Positions 16,171-24,840 of a stretch of DNA of 64,000 bases are shown here, one piece after another. A program made the translations under genes and the position numbers. Under the pieces are notes generated by a model. That model saw only the letters and a program-made list of their open reading frames with translations. It did not search any database and was not told where the DNA came from. The DNA is from Arthrobacter sp. AL12. GTDB taxonomy: Bacteria > Actinomycetota > Actinomycetes > Actinomycetales > Micrococcaceae. Location of the stretch: contig NZ_JASBQY010000014.1 in the NCBI RefSeq assembly GCF_029960645.1, positions 1 to 64,000 of the forward strand. The letters run 5' to 3'. How positions within the stretch are numbered: position 1 is the stretch's first letter; the number at the start of each line of letters is the position of its first letter.

Positions 16171-18468
16171 ATGGCGCTGGTGACATGGATCAAGCAGAAG
16201 GACAAGATCGACGGCACCATGAAGAACAAGGTGTATTCCTTCTTCGAGAAGCTTCAGAAGGACGACACCGCACCAGGGCTCCACATCGAACCCATGCACA
16301 CTCCTGCGGACCCCCGCGTGCGAACCGGCCGGATCGACCTCAACTACCGGGCCGTGCTCTTTAAGGTCGCCTTCGACACCATCCCGCACTACTTCTACTA
16401 CGGCGCCTGGCCGCACGACGAGGCAATCGACATCGCCCGCTCCAGCGTGCTTCAGGTGAACTCCATCAACGGCGTCCTGGAGGTCATCCGGGCATCCACG
16501 CCTGACGGTGATACGCCTCCCCTCCCGCGCATTCCACCAGTTGTTCCAGTTGTTGCTGATGCCCCGACGCTGGAGCCCGACGTCGAGTCTGAAGTTCCGG
16601 AGGAGGAGCCCGGGTCGCGTCAGGAGGAGACCCCCGGAGCTTGGATCAACCCGCTTCTGGGTTGCGGCATGGACCCAGCTGAACTGGTTTCAGAACTTGG
16701 CCTCGCCGCAGATCTAGTGGGCCGGGCATTCGCCGCGTCCTCGGACGAAGGACTCCTGGACGTTTTGGACGAGGCTCCCGAGTGGCAGGCGACTGCGCTC
16801 CTTGAGCTTGCTGCTGGGACCTCCGTCCAGGAAGTCCAGGACAAGCTCGCGCTAAGCCGCTACGTGGACGACCCGCAGGCGACAGAAGAGGAGAAGATCC
16901 GGAAGTCACTGGAGCATCCGGCCACGAAGATGCAATTCACGTTCGTGGGTAACAACTCCGACGAGCTCAAAAGGGTCATCGAGGGTGGCGACTTCGATTC
17001 CTGGCGCACGTTCCTTCATCCGGAACAGCGTGTCTATTCCGAACGCCGCTACAACGGCTCCTTCCGTCTCTCCGGTGGTGCCGGAACCGGCAAGACGGTG
17101 GTCCTACTCCACCGCGCCCGGATGTTGGCCGCGGCAGAACCGGCGTCCCGAATCGTTCTGACTACCTACACCACGACCCTTGCTGACTCGCTGGAAAGCG
17201 GGTTGTCAAAGCTGGATGCCGATCTTCCCCGGGCGGCAAAGCCGGGCGCACCCGGCATCAACATTTCCGGTGTGGATTCACTGGTCAGCAAGGTGTTTCG
17301 CGGTGCTCAGGAAATGGAGCAGCGCCGCGCCATGAAGGATCTTTTCGGACTCGAGGTCTCTGCGCCGGGGAAGATTCTGGACGCGGATAGTGCCCGCCAG
17401 CAATGGGAGTCAGCCTTGGCCGACGTCGATCATCAGCTGGAGCTAGAGCTCGCCAATCCGACATTCCTCCAGCAGGAGTACGAAACGGTGATCCTGCCCA
17501 ACTTCATCAGCGGCAAGGATGAGTACCTGACGGTGCCCCGCGCTGGCCGCGGCACCGCCTTGAACCGGGCGAAGCGGCTTGCAGTCTGGAAGGTCGTGGA
17601 AGCCTACCGGTACTACAATCGGATCGAAATGCATGCCTCGTTCGTGGAGCTTGCGCACCTCGCTGCTCTGGTGCTTCGCCGGCGTGCAGAGGCCAGCGGA
17701 GCGCGTCTCGCTGATCATGTACTGATCGATGAAGCGCAGGACCTGCACGCTGGCCACTGGCTGTTTCTCCGGGAGCTGGTTCAGGCGGGACGGGACGACC
17801 TTTTCATCGCCGAGGATTCGCACCAGCGCATCTACGGCCAGAAGGTCCCGTTGTCCCGTTTCGGAATTGGCATCGTCGGCCGATCACGCCGGTTGACTCT
17901 CAATTACCGCACCACCCAGCAGAACCTTGCGTACGCCGTCGGACTTCTCAGCGGAGCTTCGGTGTCGGATATTGAAGGCGACCAGGAGTCAATCAATGGC
18001 TATACCTCTTCGCGGGTAGGGCCGCGGCCGGAAGAAATAGCTTCCGCTTCCATCGCTGACGAACTGGACAACCTTGCTGACTATCTGCGGAAGTGGAAAG
18101 ACGAGGGAGTTCCACTGGAGACCGTTGGAATCCTGGTCCGCTCCAATTTTCAGGTCGGCAAAGTCATCAATGGGCTGAACGAACGGGATATCGAATCCAG
18201 GACGGCGGGTGCAGCGACGTTGCCTGGTGTGCCGTCAGTGATGACAATGCACCGGTCAAAGGGTATGGAGTTCACCCGGGTGGTTCTTTTCGGGATTTCG
18301 GACCAAACCCTGCCGGCTTCCTACCAGGTGAAGGACCTGGCACCGGCTGAGCGGGCCGATGCCATTCTTCGTGAACGCTCGCTGTTGTATGTCGCGGCAA
18401 CACGCGCCCGCGACGGTTTGGTCGTGTCCTGGAGCGGAAAACCGTCAGAGCTGCTTGGTACAAAGTAG
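16171..18468 (+). CDS. UvrD-like SF1 helicase with RelE/ParE-like N-terminus
   Basis: A 765-residue protein. The start is the ATG at 16171 after AGGGAG; an extension upstream lacks both a signal and similarity. Residues 1-95 resemble the RelE/ParE fold found at the N-terminus of some UvrD-like proteins (RTGRIDLNYRAVLFKV, then YFYYGAWPHDEA). A Pro/Glu-rich linker follows. The helicase core has Walker A GGAGTGKTVVLLHRA near residue 305, the Walker B DEAQD box near 520 (LIDEAQDLH), LNYRTT, MHRSKGMEFTRVVL and YVAATRARDGL near the end. It probably unwinds or translocates on DNA in the island's defence function. The DUF3883 gene follows 43 bases later, so the two are probably cotranscribed. Confidence 0.8.
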   Translation: MALVTWIKQKDKIDGTMKNKVYSFFEKLQKDDTAPGLHIEPMHTPADPRVRTGRIDLNYRAVLFKVAFDTIPHYFYYGAWPHDEAIDIARSSVLQVNSINGVLEVIRASTPDGDTPPLPRIPPVVPVVADAPTLEPDVESEVPEEEPGSRQEETPGAWINPLLGCGMDPAELVSELGLAADLVGRAFAASSDEGLLDVLDEAPEWQATALLELAAGTSVQEVQDKLALSRYVDDPQATEEEKIRKSLEHPATKMQFTFVGNNSDELKRVIEGGDFDSWRTFLHPEQRVYSERRYNGSFRLSGGAGTGKTVVLLHRARMLAAAEPASRIVLTTYTTTLADSLESGLSKLDADLPRAAKPGAPGINISGVDSLVSKVFRGAQEMEQRRAMKDLFGLEVSAPGKILDADSARQQWESALADVDHQLELELANPTFLQQEYETVILPNFISGKDEYLTVPRAGRGTALNRAKRLAVWKVVEAYRYYNRIEMHASFVELAHLAALVLRRRAEASGARLADHVLIDEAQDLHAGHWLFLRELVQAGRDDLFIAEDSHQRIYGQKVPLSRFGIGIVGRSRRLTLNYRTTQQNLAYAVGLLSGASVSDIEGDQESINGYTSSRVGPRPEEIASASIADELDNLADYLRKWKDEGVPLETVGILVRSNFQVGKVINGLNERDIESRTAGAATLPGVPSVMTMHRSKGMEFTRVVLFGISDQTLPASYQVKDLAPAERADAILRERSLLYVAATRARDGLVVSWSGKPSELLGTK

Positions 18469-18511
18469 TTTCAACACTTATCAGTGTCAGTCACAGCCAT
18501 TTGGGGGAGTA

Positions 18512-19507
18512 ATGACGGTTAGTGCGGTTGGGAAAAAGGCGCGCTGGTGGGACGGCGACGCTTCGCAGCGTTACTGGATGGAACTGGTCAACGTGGACAC
18601 TTGGGGGAGCGAGCTCATCGCTCCGGATACTTCCCGATATGACCTGATGCACGATGTTCGAATTGGCGATGTGGTTCTTCACTGGGTCGGGAAGAATAAT
18701 CCCATGGGATTCAAATCGGGGATGTACGGCGCCTCGATTGTGGCAGGCGAGTTGCAGCCCCGGGCGGGGGACTGGTTCGGTAAGCCTGCCAATACGATTC
18801 CCCTCACGAAGTACACCGCCCTGCCTCGGCCCTACCTGCTGACGGACCTTCGGGCGGATCACCAGGAAGACATTCTGGGCGTCAAAAGTGACCTTGAACG
18901 CGACTTTTCGGACACGGTTGGCCTCACTATTTACTTTCCGTTCCAGAAGCATCCGACCAGCGGACTCAAACCGAATCAGGGCTATCTCTTCAAGCTGCCC
19001 GCGGAAGTCGTCAAGACGGTTTACGGGTTGCTGCCCGACAGTGACTGGGGCGGATTCGACATACCGCTGGTTGCGCCGCCCGTCGGCGGACAGAATGGCG
19101 TCAAGCAGCGCTACGCGGGCTTCTGTGCTGACCCGATACTGAAGAAGGCGATCGAGATGCAGGCCGTCCGCCAGGCGATTGCTCACTACGAAGCAGCCGG
19201 GTACAGCGTCGAAGACGTGGGCGCCTTCCGGTCCTACGACTTGCTGGCCAAGCGCGGAGAGGAAGAGCGTCACATCGAAGTGAAGGGTTCTCAGGGATAC
19301 GTCCAGAAGGTCATACTGACGCGCAACGAGGTCACGCGCGCGAATGACTATGGCCTGACGGACCTGGTTGTGGTGGCGGATATCCAGTGGGAGCGCCACC
19401 TTGATGGTTCTATCGCCACCGACGATGGGACGATGAGCGTCTACCCCGATTGGCGGCCCTCGCCGGAAAACCTGAAGCCGCTGAGCTATGAGTACTTCCT
19501 GGACTAA
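18512..19507 (+). CDS. DUF3883 nuclease-like protein
   Basis: A 331-residue protein with an ATG after GGGGGAGTA. The N-terminal 140 residues (ARWWDGDASQRYWMELVN, RIGDVVLHWVG) recall EVE/PUA-like folds, some of which read modified bases; this is tentative. The C-terminal part, about residues 205-315, is a DUF3883 domain. Its AYRSYD-like strand and RHIEVKGS fit a PD-(D/E)xK core (D in SYDLLAKR, then E and K in EVKG). DUF3883 is frequent in restriction and defence proteins, including DISARM-type neighbourhoods. It may be the DNA-cleaving component missing from the rest of the set. It ends at a shared terminator facing the opposing operon. Confidence 0.65.
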   Translation: MTVSAVGKKARWWDGDASQRYWMELVNVDTWGSELIAPDTSRYDLMHDVRIGDVVLHWVGKNNPMGFKSGMYGASIVAGELQPRAGDWFGKPANTIPLTKYTALPRPYLLTDLRADHQEDILGVKSDLERDFSDTVGLTIYFPFQKHPTSGLKPNQGYLFKLPAEVVKTVYGLLPDSDWGGFDIPLVAPPVGGQNGVKQRYAGFCADPILKKAIEMQAVRQAIAHYEAAGYSVEDVGAFRSYDLLAKRGEEERHIEVKGSQGYVQKVILTRNEVTRANDYGLTDLVVVADIQWERHLDGSIATDDGTMSVYPDWRPSPENLKPLSYEYFLD

Positions 19508-19517
19508 GACGTGGAGC

Positions 19518-19545
19518 TGTGGGGGTCGGAGGTCCGACCCCCACA
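19518..19545. terminator. Bidirectional terminator between converging defence operons
   Basis: TGTGGGGGTCGGA / TCCGACCCCCACA, a perfect 13-bp inverted repeat with a two-base centre. It lies in the 43 bases between the stops of the DUF3883 gene (plus) and DrmB (minus). Confidence 0.85.
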
Positions 19546-19550
19546 GGCCC

Positions 19551-21638
19551 TCAGTAAGCCTTCTCGGCCAGCTTGTCTGCTAGATCGCCGGGGGAGAAGT
19601 CATCGGTGTGGTAGACCGTCCAGCCTTCCTCGGCCAGCCAATCGTCCCGTTCCTCGTCTCTGTCCTCCAGGACGGCGACGCGTGCGCCAGCCCAGGAGAG
19701 ATCGATCTGCCACTGGTTATCCGGGCCGATGTCAGCGCCCCAATCGCCGGGATCGACGTCGGCCTCAACAAGCTCGGAAATGAGCTCACGCAGGCCTGGG
19801 CCAGACTCAGCAAAAACAGTGAGCCACGGACTCTGGCGGACACTCTCTGGGACATCGTCGGCCACGGCGTCGGCCTTACTAGTGGCCGCATGGCCCGACG
19901 ATTGAATGGGATTCAGATCAGCCCAGTCTCTGAACCCGAGACCGATCTGCCCATGTACCCCAAACAGAGTTCCGCGGTCGAGGTTCGAATTGAATAGTTC
20001 GCAACTGGTTTCCGGGACCAGCACACAACAGTGACAGGCAGCGAGGTTACGGGCGTCCGTGCCGGAACCCCGGGACTCAATGCAGACAGGATCTGCGGAG
20101 CACCATGACGTCCTGAACAGGCCTTCTTCAAGGGCAGCGCCCAGGCGGCCCGGACCTGCCTGGGCAGCGATCCCGCCCAGACTTCCGGCGGAATCTGAGG
20201 ACGCCGTGTACAACAGCACGCCGACTTGATCCTGTCCTACGTAGAGGCGTTCCCGAATGGAAGATGCCGGGTATCCCGCGTCCAACGAGAGCTGGTCGAT
20301 GACGATGTGGGAGAGCGTATGAATCAGGGTTTCCACGATGCTTACCAAGACAGGGTCTTGGCCACGTTGTTCGGCTGCCCGTTTCGCGTTGTACCGGAGC
20401 GTCTTCTCCCTGCCGGCGGCGAAGTCTGTTTCCGCCCAGGCCTCGACCTGTTGCCGGTCGAGTGCAATGAACAAACCCTCACCCAGGGTTTCTATTGCAG
20501 GCAGCCAGTCCTGACGGTTGTCGTCGGGAAACAGCGGAGAAGGCTTGGCCTCAGGGTTGTCTTCACTCCGGGGGTGCAACCGGCTGAAGCCATAGAGCGC
20601 CCGAACCTCCCGGAGGCGCGTGACTTTTCGAGTGGCTTTGATCCAGTGGTTATGCGATTCGGGCACAGCAACTTTTTCGGCCACGAAGTCTGTGTCCGGG
20701 CTGTCGCGGCGGCCGTTCATCAGAGCCATGAATTCTTGCTCTCGGAGCTGGTCCTCGGACAGCTCGATCTCATCGCTTCCGTGGAACTGTCGCCTTATTT
20801 CTGCGCGGAGCTCGTCGACGGAAAAACGGCCGTCAAAGCTCTCCACGATTCCATCAAGCACCCAGGTGGAGCCAGGCTCCAGTGCCTGGGGCTTGCTGAG
20901 CTGTGAAGCGTTAGCGGTGACAACCTTGGACAGAAACTCGGAATAGGGCGGAATGGAGATGGCAGAACGAACGACGGGAAACCAGACGTTGGACGCACCT
21001 CGCTGGACAGTCTTGGGCGGTTTCCCGCACTCCCGTTCCCGATAGCCCCATCCAAGCCACGGGCGGTTGCCCTGGCACTTCATTTCCTTGAGCGCGATCG
21101 AGTTGAAAGCGTCAGCCATTGTCCTTGATTTGCTGCACGAGCAGCGCACAACCATGTCAGCAAGCGAGGATGTGCGGCCCTCGGACGCGAGACTCAGCAG
21201 ATGCTCGGCGTCGTCGTTCGGAGTGTAGCCGTGGACCCAGTACGCGTAAGGGAAATCATCGATGTGCCCGTCTTCGCAAGCGATGACGAAACGGGATGGC
21301 GTTAGCGGTGCCAGTGACTTGCACAGGCCGCACTTGGGATCCTCGTATGAGGCCTGCAGCTGTTTGACCGTGCCGATCCGATCGCAGTTCGGGCAGACAA
21401 GCATCTGGGGAAAGCGCACGACGGGAATTTTGCCCCGGGCGCCGGCCGGTGGCAGCAGCAACTGGGAAACATGCAGACTGCGGGCCAGACGAGGTTCGCT
21501 GACCGGCTTCAGATGCTTCTTGTCCCATTGGTCGATGCTCGTGATCATGAAGCTGTTGTTTTCCGCGGGGAAGAGGCTTCCCACTCCGAACGTGGAGATC
21601 AGCTGGCTGCGCCGGGCGGCGTATGTTTTCTTAGCCAA
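19551..21638 (-). CDS. drmB: DrmB-like DUF1998 protein (DISARM)
   Basis: A 695-residue protein with a TTG start that overlaps the end of drmA by eight bases. The opening YAARRSQLISTFGVGSLFP is typical of DrmB. Zinc-ligand pairs follow: CPNC (82-85) and CGLC (103-106), then ACEDGHIDD (120-128). A DUF1998 domain lies in the second half, with HTLSHIVIDQLSLDAGY near 442 and CHCCVLVPETSCELFN near 534. In DISARM, DrmA and DrmB form a complex that recognises foreign DNA by its free end or single-stranded overhang (established for class 2). Here the pair lies downstream of unusual partner genes rather than drmC/drmE. It is the last gene of the minus-strand operon. Confidence 0.88.
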   Translation of the reverse strand: MAKKTYAARRSQLISTFGVGSLFPAENNSFMITSIDQWDKKHLKPVSEPRLARSLHVSQLLLPPAGARGKIPVVRFPQMLVCPNCDRIGTVKQLQASYEDPKCGLCKSLAPLTPSRFVIACEDGHIDDFPYAYWVHGYTPNDDAEHLLSLASEGRTSSLADMVVRCSCSKSRTMADAFNSIALKEMKCQGNRPWLGWGYRERECGKPPKTVQRGASNVWFPVVRSAISIPPYSEFLSKVVTANASQLSKPQALEPGSTWVLDGIVESFDGRFSVDELRAEIRRQFHGSDEIELSEDQLREQEFMALMNGRRDSPDTDFVAEKVAVPESHNHWIKATRKVTRLREVRALYGFSRLHPRSEDNPEAKPSPLFPDDNRQDWLPAIETLGEGLFIALDRQQVEAWAETDFAAGREKTLRYNAKRAAEQRGQDPVLVSIVETLIHTLSHIVIDQLSLDAGYPASSIRERLYVGQDQVGVLLYTASSDSAGSLGGIAAQAGPGRLGAALEEGLFRTSWCSADPVCIESRGSGTDARNLAACHCCVLVPETSCELFNSNLDRGTLFGVHGQIGLGFRDWADLNPIQSSGHAATSKADAVADDVPESVRQSPWLTVFAESGPGLRELISELVEADVDPGDWGADIGPDNQWQIDLSWAGARVAVLEDRDEERDDWLAEEGWTVYHTDDFSPGDLADKLAEKAY

Positions 21639-24600
21639 GGGAGGCGTCCTTCCTCAGGGGGGCGGGGCGGAGGGTTGTTTCGGCATCTACATCGCGCATG
21701 CTCCGCGGCGTAGGCCATGGGATGGTGCTCGTGCTGTAGACGAAGTCAGGATCCTCAAGGGCCTTGCTTGAATCGATAAGCAATGCTTGCGGGGATTTTT
21801 TCGTCGCCTGATACGGCAGGTCAGCGTCGGCAAGAGCAGCCTTCCGCCAGATGTTCAGGAGCCGCTCCAGCTCTTCGCGCGTTGCCTCGGCTTCCTCCGG
21901 ATCGATGGCTTCCACCCTGTCCCCGATTAGGGACATGATCTGATCGACCACATGGGACTCAACACGTACCTGACCAGCCACCCCACGGAGTTCCGGGACG
22001 AGCATCCGCAGCGCCGACACCAATGTGGCGTGAAGACCGCGGTCGCGGGAACGGGCTGCGAAGGGCGTAGCGCTGGTGGCCTCCACAGCCCGGTACAGGG
22101 CCCCGTGGAAGTCGTTAAAAGACTCGTAGTGCGATCGGTCCCGGGTCCGGGCCGCATTGAATATTGTCACGACCAGACCCGGGTGCTGCCGTCCTACCCG
22201 GCTGGTTGCCTGGATATACTCGGCGCTGGATTGGGGCTGGCCCATGACAGCCATGAGGCCCAGCCGGTCCACGTCGAGGCCAACCGAGATCATGTTGGTG
22301 GCAAGCACAACGTCCTCTGGCGTGAGTCCGCTCATCAAACTCTTCTCGAGGGACTTCAGCGCTTCAGGGATCTTGTGGTTTTCGACGCGACTGGTTAATT
22401 CTGTGAGCTGGATGGTGCGGGAGGACGGGCGTTCCTCGCGCTTTGCCAGCAGGGAAAGCCGGGCGCGCACGTCGTCGTACACCTGAAGATAAGCCGAGCC
22501 CAGAACACGGAGGCTATTGAAGTAGCCCACGAGCGTCCAGTACGGGTCTCGGTCCGTCTCGTCGGCGGCATCGATGACGGCGGCCGAGTGGAGCAGCGAG
22601 GCGTACGTGCGGACCATCAGCGTCGCGTGACTGGTCCCCGAGGCCAGGACGCCGACGTACTGACGCGTTCCATACTCATCTGCTGGGGCCTTCTCCGCGA
22701 AGAAAGAGTCGTCCGGGTCGAACCCGGGCGGCGGGAAAAGACTTGAGTCTCGGTTGAAGACGGAACGGATTTGCTGCTCTGCTCTACGGATGGTCGCCGT
22801 CGAGGCAATGATTTTTGGCTTACGATGAGCCGAACCATCGGGGCGATTTATTCCACTTGCCGCCAGATCGACTGCGGTCTCGAAGAGTCCAACGGTGGAG
22901 CCCAACGGGCCGGAGATCAGGTGGAGCTCATCCTGAATGATCAGGTCGGGTCCGATATCGGATGCCGAGTTGCGTCCAAAGAGCGTGGAGACTTCACCCC
23001 GCCAGGACATGCCAGCAAACTTGTCCACAGTCCCGATCACGAGCTCGGGCCGCTCCCGGTAGACATCGGTATCGATGATGTGGACCGGCAGACCGTCCAC
23101 GAACTGGCACTGTTTGTTGGCGCAGCTCACGATCATGCGTTCATAGGGGACCTTGACGATCCGGTAATCATCGACGGTGAGCCGAGTTCCGCACCAGGGG
23201 CAAGCCTCGATCTGTCGAGGATTTCCCTCAACTACGTCTTCATTTCTCCTCAGCTTGGCGAGATTCGTCTTAGCCGTACCAATGTCGTTGGGCGTCGCGC
23301 CGCCACCGACCCAAAGCCCGATGCCGAAGGGCTCATTTCCAATGCGCCCCTCGTTCTGCTGCCGAACGGATTCGAGTGAACAGATGAGCATGGCTGCGCG
23401 CTCGAACTGCTGGATGGTCAAGAGTCGCAGGGTGTAGCGCATGATCACGGCGACGCCGCGCACGGTGGTGTCCCGCAAGCGGCGTAGCAAGAGCAGGTAG
23501 GCGATCAAGCCAAGATACGCTTCGGTCTTGCCGCCACCGGTGGGGAACCACAACAAGTCAGCGACGTCGCGCTCAGGATGCTGATCATTCGTGACAGATG
23601 GCAGGTTGATGAGGATGAATGCAATCTGGAAGGGGCGCCAGGACTGTTCGCCTAGGACAAACTCGCCTTGTGCGCCCTTGCGGACCCAGTCCTGGCGTGA
23701 GCGCTGCATGTGCATCGCCTTGTTGGCCAGCTGGAATGCCTCGAAGGCATCGTTGTCGGTCGCCAGGAGGCTGATGCCGGCGGCGATTCTTTTGTGCGCT
23801 TCTGCGGCCCGATTCATGTGGTCAGTACCGATGCCCCGTAGGTGCTCAGGGACATGGGACGGCCCTTCGGCGGTCATTGAGCCGGTAGTGGCTTCGATCC
23901 AAGACGAGTAGTCCTTGGCCAGCTGGGTCAGTTGAGCAACGACCTCTTCCCGAGTGGCGGAACCCAGGAGCGAAAGTGACAGGTTGGCGTCGCTTCCTCC
24001 GGCCATGGAGCGGTGGACGTCTTGCCGGGGGACAAAGGTTGTGGCAACGCGCTGGCAGAGCCGATTTGCGACGTCGGCGTGCTTAACTTCAACAGCACAG
24101 CCGTGACCGGCGCCGAAAACCATGTGGTTTCGGTACAGCAATTCTGAGGAAGCTAGATCCGGGTCCGTGGGGAGGTCCAGGCGAAGCTTGGAACGATCAA
24201 CCAACGCGGGCCGCTCGGTGCGGACGGTCAGACCGGCCTGGAACCAACAGGCAACGTCTTTGTCCTCGGAAGCGCCCGGCTTCGGCTGGGTGTTTCGGAG
24301 AACGACGGTCACCGTCACAACGTTGTCTTCCGCCGGGCGGACCAATGCATACAGTTCAAGCGCACCCCCCTCGAGCAAATGGTGCTGGGGACCTGGGGAA
24401 GCCAGCTCAACGTCGACTGGACCTAGGTCGGCTGCCTGCCGCTGCCAGTCATACACGTCACGCTTTTTGCTTCCGCTCTGGCGGTCGGTTTGCACGGGTG
24501 AATAGCGGGCCGCGGCCGGTAAAACCTGAAGTGAGGACGATAGCCGGGTGTCGACGGAGACCGTCATGCCTACGCTGCTCGGGTAGGTCAGCCGGGCGTT

Positions 24601-24831
24601 CGCCACCGGGCTGTCGACTGAGGCTTCGCCGGACACAGCAGACACAGATTCGGGCTCGTCTGGCGCCTCAACGTAGCTTTCGTCGGCCACGGGCCACAAC
24701 ACACCGGTGACGTACCGTTCGAGGGGCCGCTCAGTGATCAGCTCGTCCGGAGATACTGGGCCGTACAAATCGGTGACCAAGCGGTCCACCATTTCGCGTC
24801 GAAATGCGTATTTGGCGTTCAATACTGACAA
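21631..24831 (-). CDS. drmA: DrmA-like helicase (DISARM)
   Basis: A 1066-residue SF2-like helicase with a TTG start after GGAGAATTCA, nine bases beyond the stop of the upstream helicase gene. Walker A is in WFPTGGGKTEAYLGL near residue 428. A zinc-binding insert has CPWC near 543 and CANKQC near 569. The Walker B variant DELHLI is near 632, SATIRRA near 678, ISVGLDVDRLG near 848 and ATSRVGRQHPG near 875. This order, including DELH and the zinc insert, is characteristic of DrmA. It should act with DrmB as the core DNA-engaging complex of a DISARM-like system. Confidence 0.88.
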   Translation of the reverse strand: MSVLNAKYAFRREMVDRLVTDLYGPVSPDELITERPLERYVTGVLWPVADESYVEAPDEPESVSAVSGEASVDSPVANARLTYPSSVGMTVSVDTRLSSSLQVLPAAARYSPVQTDRQSGSKKRDVYDWQRQAADLGPVDVELASPGPQHHLLEGGALELYALVRPAEDNVVTVTVVLRNTQPKPGASEDKDVACWFQAGLTVRTERPALVDRSKLRLDLPTDPDLASSELLYRNHMVFGAGHGCAVEVKHADVANRLCQRVATTFVPRQDVHRSMAGGSDANLSLSLLGSATREEVVAQLTQLAKDYSSWIEATTGSMTAEGPSHVPEHLRGIGTDHMNRAAEAHKRIAAGISLLATDNDAFEAFQLANKAMHMQRSRQDWVRKGAQGEFVLGEQSWRPFQIAFILINLPSVTNDQHPERDVADLLWFPTGGGKTEAYLGLIAYLLLLRRLRDTTVRGVAVIMRYTLRLLTIQQFERAAMLICSLESVRQQNEGRIGNEPFGIGLWVGGGATPNDIGTAKTNLAKLRRNEDVVEGNPRQIEACPWCGTRLTVDDYRIVKVPYERMIVSCANKQCQFVDGLPVHIIDTDVYRERPELVIGTVDKFAGMSWRGEVSTLFGRNSASDIGPDLIIQDELHLISGPLGSTVGLFETAVDLAASGINRPDGSAHRKPKIIASTATIRRAEQQIRSVFNRDSSLFPPPGFDPDDSFFAEKAPADEYGTRQYVGVLASGTSHATLMVRTYASLLHSAAVIDAADETDRDPYWTLVGYFNSLRVLGSAYLQVYDDVRARLSLLAKREERPSSRTIQLTELTSRVENHKIPEALKSLEKSLMSGLTPEDVVLATNMISVGLDVDRLGLMAVMGQPQSSAEYIQATSRVGRQHPGLVVTIFNAARTRDRSHYESFNDFHGALYRAVEATSATPFAARSRDRGLHATLVSALRMLVPELRGVAGQVRVESHVVDQIMSLIGDRVEAIDPEEAEATREELERLLNIWRKAALADADLPYQATKKSPQALLIDSSKALEDPDFVYSTSTIPWPTPRSMRDVDAETTLRPAPLRKDASLG

Positions 24832-24840
24832 TGAATTCTC

